NCBI RefSeq assembly: GCF_030817535.1
Contig: NZ_JAUSZL010000002.1
Coordinates: forward strand, 4,278,001 to 4,342,000
Reading direction: 5' to 3'
DNA: 64,000 nt
DNA from: Streptomyces sp. V3I8
GTDB taxonomy: Bacteria > Actinomycetota > Actinomycetes > Streptomycetales > Streptomycetaceae
Position numbers and translations under genes: made by a program. Under the pieces are notes generated by a model, which worked only from the letters and a program-made list of their open reading frames with translations, searched no databases and had not been told where the DNA came from. The first letter of the stretch is position 1. Each line of letters opens with the position of its first letter. Below are positions 50,416 to 59,296 of this stretch, in pieces.

Positions 50416-51693
50416 GTGATTGACCTTCGCCTGCTCCGTGAGGACCCCGACCGTGTCCGCGCCTCCCAGCGCGCCCGTGGAGAGGACGTCGCGCTCGTCG
50501 ACGCCCTCCTCTCCGCCGACGAGCGGCGCAGGTCGTCCGGCGTTCGCTTCGACGAGCTGCGCTCCGAGCAGAAAGCGCTCGGCAAGCTCATTCCCAAGGC
50601 CTCGGGCGACGAGAAGGCCGAGCTGCTCAAGAAGACCGGACTGCTCGCAGCCGACGTCAAGGCGGCCGACGCCGAGCAGCACGAGGCGGACGAGGAGACC
50701 AAGCGCCTCCTGCAGCAGCTCGGCAACCTCGTGCACCCGGACGTCCCGGTCGGCGGCGAGGAGGACTTCGTCGTCCTGGAGACGCACGGCACGATCCGCG
50801 ACTTCGGCGCCGAGGGCTTCGAGCCCAAGGACCACCTGGAGCTCGGCGAGGCCTTGGGCGCCATCGACGTCGAGCGCGGTGCCAAGGTGTCCGGCTCGCG
50901 CTTCTACTACCTGACGGGGGTCGGCGCGCTCCTGGAGCTCGCCCTCGTCAACGCGGCGATCGCGCAGGCCACGGAGGCCGGCTTCATCCCGATGCTGACC
51001 CCGGCGCTGGTCCGCCCGCGCGCCATGGAGGGCACCGGCTTCCTCGGCCAGGCCGCGGAGAACGTGTACCACCTGGAGAAGGACGACTTCTACCTGGTCG
51101 GCACCTCCGAGGTCCCGCTCGCGGCGTACCACATGGACGAGATCCTGGACGCCGACAAGCTGCCGCTGCGCTACGCGGGCTTCTCCCCGTGCTTCCGCCG
51201 CGAGGCCGGCACGTACGGCAAGGACACCCGGGGCATCTTCCGCGTGCACCAGTTCGACAAGGTCGAGATGTTCTCGTACGTCGCCCCCGAGGACGCGGAG
51301 AGCGAGCACCAGCGGCTCCTGGAGTGGGAGAAGCAGTGGCTGACCGGCCTCGGGCTGCCCTTCCAGGTCATCGACGTGGCCTCGGGCGACCTGGGCGCGT
51401 CCGCCTCGCGCAAGTTCGACTGCGAGGCGTGGATCCCGACCCAGGGCAAGTACCGCGAGCTGACCTCCGCCTCGAACTGCGACGGCTTCCAGGCGCGCCG
51501 CCTGTCGGTGCGCATGCGGGACGGCAAGAAGGTGCAGCCGCTCGCGACACTGAACGGCACGCTGTGCGCGGTCCCGCGCACGATCGTGGCGATCCTGGAG
51601 AACCACCAGCTGGCCGACGGTTCCGTGCAGGTGCCCGAGGTGCTCCGTCCGTACCTGGGCGGCCGCGAGGTACTGGAGCCGATCGCCAAGTGA
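50416..51693 (+). CDS. serS: Seryl-tRNA synthetase
   Basis: 425 residues from GTG 50416 ([18 protein letters not shown]). Residues 30-100 form the long tRNA-binding coiled-coil arm ([25 protein letters not shown]). Class II motifs are present: [31 protein letters not shown] (motif 2) and [18 protein letters not shown] near the end. It charges tRNA-Ser with serine in the cytosol. The HAD gene overlaps its stop. Three tRNA-Ser genes are in the same window. Confidence 0.97.
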   Translation: MIDLRLLREDPDRVRASQRARGEDVALVDALLSADERRRSSGVRFDELRSEQKALGKLIPKASGDEKAELLKKTGLLAADVKAADAEQHEADEETKRLLQQLGNLVHPDVPVGGEEDFVVLETHGTIRDFGAEGFEPKDHLELGEALGAIDVERGAKVSGSRFYYLTGVGALLELALVNAAIAQATEAGFIPMLTPALVRPRAMEGTGFLGQAAENVYHLEKDDFYLVGTSEVPLAAYHMDEILDADKLPLRYAGFSPCFRREAGTYGKDTRGIFRVHQFDKVEMFSYVAPEDAESEHQRLLEWEKQWLTGLGLPFQVIDVASGDLGASASRKFDCEAWIPTQGKYRELTSASNCDGFQARRLSVRMRDGKKVQPLATLNGTLCAVPRTIVAILENHQLADGSVQVPEVLRPYLGGREVLEPIAK

Positions 51694-52502
51694 GCGGTTC
51701 CACCGGGGCGTTCCCCTACAAGCTCGTGGCGACCGACCTCGACGGAACGTTGCTGCGCTCCGACGACACGGTCTCGGAGCGCACACGTACGGCACTCGCC
51801 GCGGCCACCGTGGCGGGTGCCGCGCACCTCGTCGTCACCGGCCGGGCGGTCCCCTGGACCCGGCACATCCTCGACGACCTCGGGTACGAGGGGCTCGCGG
51901 TGTGCGGCCAGGGCGCACAGCTGTACGACGCCGGGGCGCACCGGCTGCTCACGTCAGTGACCCTCGACCGGCAGGTGGCGGGTCTGGCGCTCGCCAAGAT
52001 CGAGGCGGAGGTCGGTCCGCTGGCCCTCGCCGCGAGCCGCGACGGCCTCGACGGTGACGTCCTGATCGGCCCCGGCTACCGGGTGCAGGGGCTGCTGAAG
52101 GCCGTTCCGTTCACCGACGTGGCCGAGCTGTGGGCCGAACCCCTGACCAAGATGTACATCCAGCATCCCCGCCTCACCGACGACGAACTGGCCTCCGCGG
52201 CGCGGGCGGCGGCCGGTTCCATGGTGAGCGTCGTGATGGCGGGCGAGGGCATCGTGGAGATCCTGCCCCTGGGCCTGTCGAAGGCCACGGGGCTCTCGCT
52301 GGCGGCCCGCCGCCTGGGCGTGAAGGCCGCCGACACGATCGCCTTCGGCGACATGCCGAACGACATCCCGATGTTCGCCTGGTCGTCCCACGGCGTGGCG
52401 ATGGCCAACGCCCACACCGAACTCAAGGCCGTGGCCGACGAGCTGACCACGTCGAACGACGAGGACGGCATCGCGGTGGTACTGGAACGACTGCTGAGCT
52501 AG
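51690..52502 (+). CDS. HAD-superfamily phosphatase (Cof-type), coupled to serS
   Basis: 270 residues from GTG 51690, overlapping the serS stop (GTGA). [15 protein letters not shown] is HAD motif I with both Asp. VVTGRAVPW is motif [18 protein letters not shown] has the motif III Lys, and [26 protein letters not shown] is motif IV. This is the Cof/YidA class IIB cap type, which dephosphorylates sugar or nucleotide phosphates. A paralogue lies at 62194-63069. Downstream is a 7-bp repeat array. Confidence 0.92.
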   Translation: MSGSTGAFPYKLVATDLDGTLLRSDDTVSERTRTALAAATVAGAAHLVVTGRAVPWTRHILDDLGYEGLAVCGQGAQLYDAGAHRLLTSVTLDRQVAGLALAKIEAEVGPLALAASRDGLDGDVLIGPGYRVQGLLKAVPFTDVAELWAEPLTKMYIQHPRLTDDELASAARAAAGSMVSVVMAGEGIVEILPLGLSKATGLSLAARRLGVKAADTIAFGDMPNDIPMFAWSSHGVAMANAHTELKAVADELTTSNDEDGIAVVLERLLS

Positions 52503-52545
52503 CCGCCCCCGTGCCGGGAACGGCTGCCGGTCCGGTCTCCTGCTG

Positions 52546-52625
52546 GGCGGCTGGCGGCTGGCGGCTGGCGGCTGGCGGCTGGCGGCTGGCGGCTGGCGGC
52601 TGGCGGCTGGCGGCTGGCGGCTGGC
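52546..52625. repeat. 7-bp tandem array (about 11 copies of GGCGGCT)
   Basis: GGCGGCT repeats without interruption for 80 bases downstream of the HAD gene. The unit is not a multiple of three and no gene crosses it. Confidence 0.95.
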
Positions 52626-52709
52626 GCAAAAAGGCGGACGAGCGGGAAAGTCACCGCCGCGAAGCGGCACGTGCGATCCCGCCCGCCCGGTCAAAGCGAC
52701 AGCGTCACG

Positions 52710-52795
52710 CGGAGGATGCGCGGATCGAACGCGCGCGGGCTGAAAACCCGACCACGGCTTAGCAAGCCGGTGCCTTACCGCTCGGCCAATCCTCC
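52710..52795 (-). tRNA. tRNA-Ser (anticodon GCT), divergent second copy
   Basis: Acceptor GGAGGAT/ATCCTCC, discriminator G, D-arm GCCGAGCGGTAAGGC, anticodon loop TTGCTAA (GCT), variable arm CGGG-TTTTCAG-CCCG, T-arm GCGCG-TTCGATC-CGCGC. The pair 27-43 is C-T, a mismatch. It differs widely from the Ser(GCT) at 8368-8458. Confidence 0.85.
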
Positions 52796-53067
52796 GGGTG
52801 GGCGGCCCGCGCCAACGTGCGCGCTCGAAGCGGCCGCCCCGGGCAGCTCCCTCACGGGGCCGGACTCGACGGAGCTGACTACTCCGGAGCCCGTGCGCTG
52901 CCCTGCCGGGAACTCGACGAACTGCTACTGACAGGCATCGTCGCGCTCCTCTCCCGGACTGCGGCGCCGGAGGAATCGCGGCGGTCTGGACACGACCACT
53001 GTGCCCGTGGGGCGGGCCGGACGCCACCGAATAAAACGGCACCCGGTCCGGCATCCCCCGCCAAAGG

Positions 53068-53334
53068 TCAGCGGCGCCGCCATCTGCGTCGCCGGGCCTT
53101 GCTGAAGAACCAGCCCGCGGGCGGCTCGTCGGAGCGCCAGGGCTGTGGATCGGGCCCGCCGTCACGCCAGCGGGCGGCGAGCATACGGGCACGCGCCGAC
53201 GGCTCGGCCGTATCGGCGGACCGTATGAAGTCGTCGTCGAGGACGAGCTCGTCCCAGGTCTCCCCGGCGCCCTCCCCCTGGTCCCCGGCGTCGCCGGGAC
53301 CGCGTCCGTCACCGCGTGGTGCCTGCGCAGTCAT
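53068..53334 (-). CDS. Unknown 88-residue protein
   Basis: The ATG at 53334 is preceded by GAGGAGGAACGGGG, so the start is secure. The sequence is MTAQAPRGDGRGPGDAG, an acidic middle (TWDELVLDDDFIRSADTAEPSARARMLAARW) and a basic C-terminus (WFFSKARRRRWRRR). No family is recognised; similar small proteins sit beside transporter genes in Streptomyces. It lies 162 bases downstream of the ABC operon on the same strand and might be its last member. Confidence 0.75.
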   Translation of the reverse strand: MTAQAPRGDGRGPGDAGDQGEGAGETWDELVLDDDFIRSADTAEPSARARMLAARWRDGGPDPQPWRSDEPPAGWFFSKARRRRWRRR

Positions 53335-53484
53335 CCCCGTTCCTCCTCGTCGCATCCCCTCGGGCAAGTGTGCCGTCGCCCGCGTAAGGCGGACTTCAAG
53401 ACCAAGTCGTCGCGGCTCCCCGCACACGCACGCGTGGAGCCGCGACACTTCCCCGACCACGGAGGTCACGAGGCCTCCCGGTTC

Positions 53485-53495
53485 GGGGGGGGGGG
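53485..53495. repeat. Homopolymer of 11 G at the end of an ABC permease gene
   Basis: Eleven consecutive G on the plus strand, ending one base before the stop codon (CTA on plus, 53497-53499). It is downstream of the permease reading frame and does not change it. Confidence 0.85.
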
Positions 53496-53496
53496 A

Positions 53497-54213
53497 CTAC
53501 TCCTCGCCGGCCAGCGTCAGCGTCCGCAGTTTCTGACCCGCGAACCAGGTGGCGGCGACGGTCACCACGACCAGCAGCACCGTGCCGGTGGCGAGGCTCA
53601 CGTCCGAGGTGACGAGGTCCCCGGAGACCTTGTGGCCCACGGCGAGCGCCCACTGCTGGACACTGAGCGTCCTCGCCCCCGAGACCAGCGTCCCGAAGAG
53701 CGCCTCCCACACGAGCGCGTAGACGAGCCCGAAGACCACCGCGTGCCGCGTGATCGTGCCGAGCAGCAGGAAGAGCGCGGCGTACGCGATGGAGGCGACC
53801 AGCGCCGCCACGGTGTAGGCGACGGCGATCTGCTGGCCGTTGCCGTTCAGGATCATCCCGGCGAGGAACGTCGGGACCGCCGAGAACGCCATGGTGACGG
53901 CGACGGCGACGATCAGCTTGGTGAAGATGATCGTGGGGCGCTTGAGCGGCTTGGCGAGCAGGTAGACGACCGAGCCGTCGTCGATCTCGGGACCGATCGC
54001 GCCGGTGCCGGCGATGACACCGATGATCGGCACCATCGTGGCGAGCGCGAATCCGCCGAGGACGTCCGCGGCCACCTGGTCGTCGGCGCCCGTGAAACCG
54101 CGTACGGCCACGGAGATGACGATCAGCAGGACGGGCAGGGCGCCCAGGATGAGGGCCCGGCGGCGGCCGAGGAGGCCGCGGTAGGTGAGCCGGGCGACTG
54201 TGGGGTCGTACAT
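53497..54213 (-). CDS. ABC-2 type permease (second exporter)
   Basis: 238 residues with six membrane segments (GRRRALILGALPVLLIVISVAVRGF, VLGGFALATMVPIIGVIAGTGAIG, TIIFTKLIVAVAVTMAFSAVPTFLAGMIL, IAVAYTVAALVASIAYAALFLLLG, AVVFGLVYALVWEALFGTLVSG, and TGTVLLVVVTVAATWFAGQ). DDGSVVYLLAKPLKRPTI between the second and third is the typical ABC-2 loop. It partners the ATPase at 54225-55136, 11 bases upstream. Confidence 0.9.
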   Translation of the reverse strand: MYDPTVARLTYRGLLGRRRALILGALPVLLIVISVAVRGFTGADDQVAADVLGGFALATMVPIIGVIAGTGAIGPEIDDGSVVYLLAKPLKRPTIIFTKLIVAVAVTMAFSAVPTFLAGMILNGNGQQIAVAYTVAALVASIAYAALFLLLGTITRHAVVFGLVYALVWEALFGTLVSGARTLSVQQWALAVGHKVSGDLVTSDVSLATGTVLLVVVTVAATWFAGQKLRTLTLAGEE

Positions 54214-54224
54214 CTTTCGGCCTC

Positions 54225-55136
54225 CTACGCCGCGACGAGATACGAGAAGACGGACTCGAGGGACTCGTCCGACGGTGAGACCGTGAGCAGCCGGATGCCG
54301 TGGTCGCGTGCCACCCGCGGCAGCAGCGCCGTGAAACGGGGGAAGTCGACGGCCTGGATGCGCAGCGCGCCCTCCTGGAGGTCCACTTCGATGCCGGACG
54401 TCGACGGGTCGGCGATGAGCGCGGCCGCGAGCACGCGGTCGTCGCTGGAGCGGACCAGGTAGCGGTGCGGGCGGTCGATCATCAGGCGGCGGATGCGGCG
54501 GAAGTCGCCGCTCGCCGCGTGCCGTCCGGCGACGATCACCTCGATGTGCGAGGCGAGCTGCTCGACCTCCTCGAGGATGTGCGACGAGAAGAGGACCGTG
54601 CGGCCCTCGTCGCCCATGCGCCGCAGCAGGTCCATCAGCTGCATGCGCTGGCGCGGGTCCATGCCGTTGAAGGGCTCGTCGAGCAGGAGCAGCGACGGGT
54701 CGTGGACGAGCGCGGAGGCCATCTTCACGCGCTGGCGCATGCCCTTGGAGTACGTCGAGATCTTGCGGTCCTGCGCGTACTCCATCTCCACGGTGGCGAG
54801 CGCGCGATGGGCGGCCTTGTCGCCGAGCCCGTGCAGTTCGGCGTTGGCGACGACGAACTCGCGGCCCGTGAGGAAGTCGTACATCGCCTCGCGCTCGGGG
54901 ACGATGCCGATCTGCCGGTAGATCTCCTCGTTGCGCCAGGTCGGCCTGGAGTCGAGGGTGACGGAGCCGGTGGAGGGGGCCAGGAAGCCGCCCATCATGT
55001 TGATGAGGGTGGACTTCCCGGCGCCGTTCGGGCCGAGCAGGCCGGTGACACCGGGGCCGATGGTCATGGTGATGTCGTTGACGGCCACCACGTTGCCGAA
55101 CCAGCGCGAGACGTGGTCGATGGTGAGTGTGCTCAT
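54225..55136 (-). CDS. ABC transporter ATP-binding protein (second exporter)
   Basis: 303 residues: Walker A GLLGPNGAGKSTLIN at about 38, Q-loop RQIGIVPE, signature TYSKGMRQRVKMASAL, Walker B LLLLDEPFNGMD, H-loop LFSSHILEE. The C-terminal part (about 215-303) is the DUF4162-like extension of bacteriocin/antibiotic exporter ATPases. Substrate unknown. Confidence 0.94.
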   Translation of the reverse strand: MSTLTIDHVSRWFGNVVAVNDITMTIGPGVTGLLGPNGAGKSTLINMMGGFLAPSTGSVTLDSRPTWRNEEIYRQIGIVPEREAMYDFLTGREFVVANAELHGLGDKAAHRALATVEMEYAQDRKISTYSKGMRQRVKMASALVHDPSLLLLDEPFNGMDPRQRMQLMDLLRRMGDEGRTVLFSSHILEEVEQLASHIEVIVAGRHAASGDFRRIRRLMIDRPHRYLVRSSDDRVLAAALIADPSTSGIEVDLQEGALRIQAVDFPRFTALLPRVARDHGIRLLTVSPSDESLESVFSYLVAA

Positions 55137-55185
55137 GGGCGCGGCCCGTTCCTCGGGAGGGTGGTGGCGGACGACGGGCGGGCGG

Positions 55186-56124
55186 TCACAGTCCGGCCTT
55201 CCGGTAGCGGCGGATCAGGAGTCCGTAGCAGCCCGCGACGAGCCCCAGGACGACGAGCAGATAGACGACGCCCTGCCCTCCGGAGGGGCCTTCGGCGCCG
55301 GGAAAGGCGGACGTGGCGCCCAGGAACGCGGTCTGGACCCCGTCGATGAGCGTGATGGGCGAGAAGAGCCCGAGCCAGGCGATCGCGTCGGTGCTGGACT
55401 GCTCGTAGGCGATGGCCTGGACGGTGGACACCGCCCCGTAGGAGATGGTCAGCACGGCGATGACGGCGGCGATGCCGAAGCCGCGGCGCGGGGTGACCGC
55501 CGAGATGACCAGGCCGATGCCGGCGAAGAGCAGCGAGAGGAGTGCCACGGAGACGAGCCCTTGCGCGAAGCCCTTGGTCTGGTCGGTGAAGTCGAGTTTG
55601 GCCAGCAGCGCGCCCACGTACAGCACGAGGAGCGGCGCGGCGGTGAGCATGAACAGCGCCGAGGCCAGGGCGGCGTACTTGGCACGTACGTAGTCGCCGG
55701 TCTCGATGGGGCGCGAGAAGTACAGGGGAACGGTCTTGAAGCGCAGGTCGCGGGAGACGGACTGCGGTCCCTGGGAGGCGACGTACAGGCCGATGACGGC
55801 CTGCATGATGATCGCGTAGCGCGTGTAGTCGACGGGCAGGTCCTTCGCCTTGGTGGCGACGGCGACCGCGACCATGATCAGCGCGGGAACGCACATCACC
55901 ACGAAGAGCAGCATCGGCAGCACCTTCGACTTCACCGAGCGGCCGAGGCCGTACGCGCCGCGCAGGGACTGCGAGTAGAGCGAGCGGCGGGCGTACGCGC
56001 GTCCCAGGCGCTGGCCGTCGTAGTTGCGGTAGCCGATGTTGTGGATCCGGGTCTGCTCGCCCGCGCGAGCCGGGACCTGGGCCTGGGCCGAGGCCGTCTG
56101 TGCCTGGGGCTGCTCAACCGCCAT
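55186..56124 (-). CDS. ABC-2 type permease (first exporter)
   Basis: 312 residues. A cytosolic N-terminus (QAQTASAQAQVPARAGEQTRIHNIGYRNYDGQRLG) carries the typical YRNYDG motif. At least five membrane segments follow (VLPMLLFVVMCVPALIMVAVAV, SALFMLTAAPLLVLYVGALLA, LVSVALLSLLFAGIGLVISAV, FGIAAVIAVLTISYGAV, VYLLVVLGLVAGCYGLLI). Its start overlaps the end of the preceding ATPase gene, so the two are coupled. Confidence 0.9.
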   Translation of the reverse strand: MAVEQPQAQTASAQAQVPARAGEQTRIHNIGYRNYDGQRLGRAYARRSLYSQSLRGAYGLGRSVKSKVLPMLLFVVMCVPALIMVAVAVATKAKDLPVDYTRYAIIMQAVIGLYVASQGPQSVSRDLRFKTVPLYFSRPIETGDYVRAKYAALASALFMLTAAPLLVLYVGALLAKLDFTDQTKGFAQGLVSVALLSLLFAGIGLVISAVTPRRGFGIAAVIAVLTISYGAVSTVQAIAYEQSSTDAIAWLGLFSPITLIDGVQTAFLGATSAFPGAEGPSGGQGVVYLLVVLGLVAGCYGLLIRRYRKAGL

Positions 56125-57133
56125 GGCCGACCGCCTCCTTCCGCTGTTCGTCGCCGTTCTCCGGGGCCCGTTGCGCCTGGGCCTCCCGGGCCGCCTGTTC
56201 GTCGCTGTCGGTGAAGACCTCCGCGATGTGGTGCCTGCGCTGTTCCATGCGCACCAGGCCGAGGCCCAGGTCGGCGACGACGTCCCGTACGAGGTCGTAC
56301 GTCTCCTCGCCCTGTGCGGTGAGCAGCAGGATGTGGCCCGCGCCCGGGAGTCCGCTGCCGTCGTGGGTGTCGATCCCGCGCGCGTGCAGCACGTCGCGCA
56401 GGGCGCCGGTGCCGTCCGGGTGCTCGTCCGTGTCGGTGACCTCGACCGCGAGGATCGCGGTGCGCTGGGTGAAGTCCGTGGTGGAGCTGGACCTCAGGAG
56501 CTTGCCGCCGTCGATGACGACGACATGGTCGCAGGTGCGCTCCAGCTCGCCCAGCAGGTGCGAGGTGACCAGGACGGAGATGCCGAAGTCGGTGTGGATG
56601 CGCCGGATCAGGCCGAGCATCTCGTCGCGGCCGACCGGGTCGAGGCCGTTCGTCGGCTCGTCGAGGAAGACCAGTTGCGGGTCGTGGACCAGCGCCTGGG
56701 CCAGCTTGACGCGCTGCTTCATGCCCGTGGAGTAACCGCCGATGGGGCGGTACCGCTCCTCGTAGAGGCCGACGTGGCGCAGCGTGTCCGCGGTGCGTTC
56801 ACGGGCCGCCGTCGGGGGCAGGCCGGACATGCGCGCCATGTGGACGACGAACTCGGTGGCCGAGACGTCGGGCGGCAGGCAGTCGTGCTCGGGCATGTAT
56901 CCGACGCGCTCACGGATGTCGCCGCCCCTGGTGGCGACGTCGAGTCCGAGCACGGCGGCGCGGCCCTCGGTGGCGGGGGACAGACCCAGCAGGATCTTGA
57001 TCAGTGTGGACTTGCCGGCTCCGTTGGCTCCGACGAGTCCGGTCACACCGGGTCCGACGTCCACGGAGAGCCGGTCAAGAGCGGTCACCCTCGGGAACCG
57101 CTTGCTCAGGCTTTCGGTCGCGATCACAGTCAC
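56114..57133 (-). CDS. ABC transporter ATP-binding protein (first exporter)
   Basis: 339 residues: Walker A GLVGANGAGKSTLIK, Q-loop ERVGYMPEHD, signature GYSTGMKQRVKLAQAL, Walker B LVFLDEPTNGLD, H-loop LVTSHLLGE. The C-terminus is Gln/Ala/Glu-rich (EQAAREAQAQRAPENGDEQRKEA). It heads an operon of two ATPase-permease pairs. The two pairs are similar enough to suggest an old duplication, or a single heteromeric exporter. Confidence 0.94.
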   Translation of the reverse strand: MTVIATESLSKRFPRVTALDRLSVDVGPGVTGLVGANGAGKSTLIKILLGLSPATEGRAAVLGLDVATRGGDIRERVGYMPEHDCLPPDVSATEFVVHMARMSGLPPTAARERTADTLRHVGLYEERYRPIGGYSTGMKQRVKLAQALVHDPQLVFLDEPTNGLDPVGRDEMLGLIRRIHTDFGISVLVTSHLLGELERTCDHVVVIDGGKLLRSSSTTDFTQRTAILAVEVTDTDEHPDGTGALRDVLHARGIDTHDGSGLPGAGHILLLTAQGEETYDLVRDVVADLGLGLVRMEQRRHHIAEVFTDSDEQAAREAQAQRAPENGDEQRKEAVGHGG

Positions 57134-57297
57134 GATTCGAAGGTAGTGGCGCAGGCCACATCAGTCGTCAGACCTGGGAGCTGTATCGCCGTCACTCTCC
57201 AGTCGTACGGGCCCGTAGGGGTCCCCCTCAGGTCGAACAACCGGCGGCTGCCGCTCCGCATCGGCCGGGCGGGCCGGGCTGACCGGACCGGCCGGGG

Positions 57298-57324
57298 TTG
57301 TCCACAGCGGCCCGGTTCTCCACA
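57298..57324 (+). promoter_or_regulatory. DnaA-box pair upstream of the hydrolase-SDR gene
   Basis: TTGTCCACA at 57298-57306 is perfect; TTCTCCACA at 57316-57324 has one mismatch. They lie in the gap between the divergent ABC operon and the hydrolase-SDR gene. Confidence 0.5.
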
Positions 57325-57423
57325 GGCCGCAGGCCCGCCCTTGACGCAGCCGCCGGTCATTGTCACATTCATCAGTGGCACGTTACGGGCACGTACGGCG
57401 GTCGGCTTGGGACGGACGGTGGC

Positions 57424-59190
57424 ATGACTTCGGAAGTGACCCTTCAGGGAGCGCGCGAGCGCCGGGTGCGTACGGGCGGGGTCGAGCTGTGTGTCGCCGA
57501 GCTGGGCGATCCCGCGCGGCCCACGGTGGTGCTCGTGCACGGCTATCCGGACTCCAAGGAGGTGTGGTCCGAGGTCGCCGGACGCCTGGCGGAACGCTTC
57601 CACGTCGTGCTGTACGACGTGCGCGGCCACGGCGGGTCCACCGCACCCCGCCCCCTGCGCGGCGGGTTCACCCTGGAGAAGCTGACGGACGACTTCCTGG
57701 CGGTCGTGGACGCGGTCAGCCCGGACCGGCCGGTGCACCTGGTGGGTCACGACTGGGGTTCGGTGCAGGCCTGGGAGTTCACCACGGTCGGCCGCACGAA
57801 GGGGCGGATCGCCTCCTTCACGTCGATGTCCGGTCCTTCCCTCGACCACTTCGGGCACTGGATCAAGAAGCGCATGACCCGTCCCACGCCCCGCCGGGTC
57901 GGCCAACTGCTCGGCCAGGGAGCCAAGTCCTGGTACGTGTACCTCCTGCACACCCCCGTCCTGCCCGAACTCGCCTGGCGCGGCCCCCTCGGGAGGCAGT
58001 GGCCGAAGATCCTGCGCCGGCTCGAGAAGGTCCCCGCGGGCGACTATCCGACCCCGTCGCTGCCCACGGACGCGGCCCACGGCGCCTGGCTGTACCGCGA
58101 CAACGTCCGCCCCCGTCTGCGCGCGCCCCGCACCGACGCGTACGCGCACGCGCCCGTGCAGCTCATCACGCCGCTGGGGGACGCGTTCCTGTCGGAGAAG
58201 CTCTACGACGAACTGGAGTCGTGGGCACCGCGGCTGGTGCGCCGCACCCTCCCGGCCAAGCACTGGGTGCCGCGCACCCGGCCCGACCAGCTGGCCGCCT
58301 GGATCACCGACTTCGTGACCGCCACCGAGGACGGCCGGCCCGCGCCGCGGGCGCGCGGCCCGCACGCCGAACGCTTCGGCGGACAGCTCGTGCTGGTCAC
58401 CGGCGCGGGCAGCGGCATCGGACGGGCCACCGCCCTCGCCTTCGCCGGGGCGGGCGCGCGCGTGGTGGCCGTCGACCGGGACGCGGACAGCGCGGCGCGC
58501 ACCGCCGAACTGTCCCGGTCGGCCGGCGCCCCGCAGGCGTGGGCCGAGACGGTCGACGTCTCGGACGAGCAGGCCATGGAACAGCTCGCCGCGAAGGTCG
58601 CCGCCGAGTACGGGGTGGTCGACGTCCTGGTGAACAACGCCGGGATCGGCCTGTCCGGCTCCTTCCTGGACACCGGCGTGGACGACTGGCGCAAGGTCCT
58701 CGACGTCAACCTGTGGGGTGTGATCCACGGCTGCCGGCTCTTCGGGAAGCAGATGGCCGAGCGCGGACAGGGCGGCCACATCGTCAACACCGCGTCGGCG
58801 GCCGCGTACCTGCCGTCGAAGGCGCTGCCCGCCTACAGCACCTCCAAGGCGGCGGTCCTGATGCTCAGTGAGTGTCTGCGCGCCGAACTGGCGGGCCGGG
58901 GCATCGGGGTCTCGGCGATCTGCCCCGGTTTCGTCAACACCGGCATCACCTCCACCGCCCGCTTCACCGGAGTCGACGCGGACGAGGAGGAACGGCGCCG
59001 GAAGAGGTCCGCACGGCTGTACGGGCTGCGCAACTACCCGCCGGAGAAGGTCGCCGCGGCCGTTCTGCGGGCCGTCGTCCGCAACCAGGCCGTGGTGCCC
59101 GTGACGGCGGAGGCGCGCGGCGGCCGCCTCATGTCCCGCCTCGCTCCCGGGGCGCTGCGCGCGATCGCGCGGATGGAGCCCCCGCTGTGA
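57424..59190 (+). CDS. Alpha/beta hydrolase fused to short-chain dehydrogenase
   Basis: 588 residues from ATG 57424; an upstream frame is open but has no ribosome site. Residues about 15-300 are an alpha/beta hydrolase: VVLVHGYPDSKEVW, YDVRGHGGSTAP, LVGHDWGSVQAWEF (nucleophile Asp as in epoxide hydrolases and dehalogenases) and KHWVPRTRP with a late His. Residues about 318-588 are an SDR: VLVTGAGSGIGRATALAFAGAG, VLVNNAGIGLSGSF, NTASAAAYLPSKALPAYSTSKAAV (Ser-Tyr-Lys), ICPGFVNTGI. The two activities may work on one substrate. This fusion occurs in actinobacteria with unknown substrate. Confidence 0.92.
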   Translation: MTSEVTLQGARERRVRTGGVELCVAELGDPARPTVVLVHGYPDSKEVWSEVAGRLAERFHVVLYDVRGHGGSTAPRPLRGGFTLEKLTDDFLAVVDAVSPDRPVHLVGHDWGSVQAWEFTTVGRTKGRIASFTSMSGPSLDHFGHWIKKRMTRPTPRRVGQLLGQGAKSWYVYLLHTPVLPELAWRGPLGRQWPKILRRLEKVPAGDYPTPSLPTDAAHGAWLYRDNVRPRLRAPRTDAYAHAPVQLITPLGDAFLSEKLYDELESWAPRLVRRTLPAKHWVPRTRPDQLAAWITDFVTATEDGRPAPRARGPHAERFGGQLVLVTGAGSGIGRATALAFAGAGARVVAVDRDADSAARTAELSRSAGAPQAWAETVDVSDEQAMEQLAAKVAAEYGVVDVLVNNAGIGLSGSFLDTGVDDWRKVLDVNLWGVIHGCRLFGKQMAERGQGGHIVNTASAAAYLPSKALPAYSTSKAAVLMLSECLRAELAGRGIGVSAICPGFVNTGITSTARFTGVDADEEERRRKRSARLYGLRNYPPEKVAAAVLRAVVRNQAVVPVTAEARGGRLMSRLAPGALRAIARMEPPL

Positions 59191-59296
59191 CCGGGCGGCA
59201 CACCACCGTCACGCCGGTGCACGGAGGGCCCCTGCCCACCGGGAGGGCGGCGCCGCGGCGACCGCGTGGCGGCGGAGATCCGGAAGGACGGGGACA

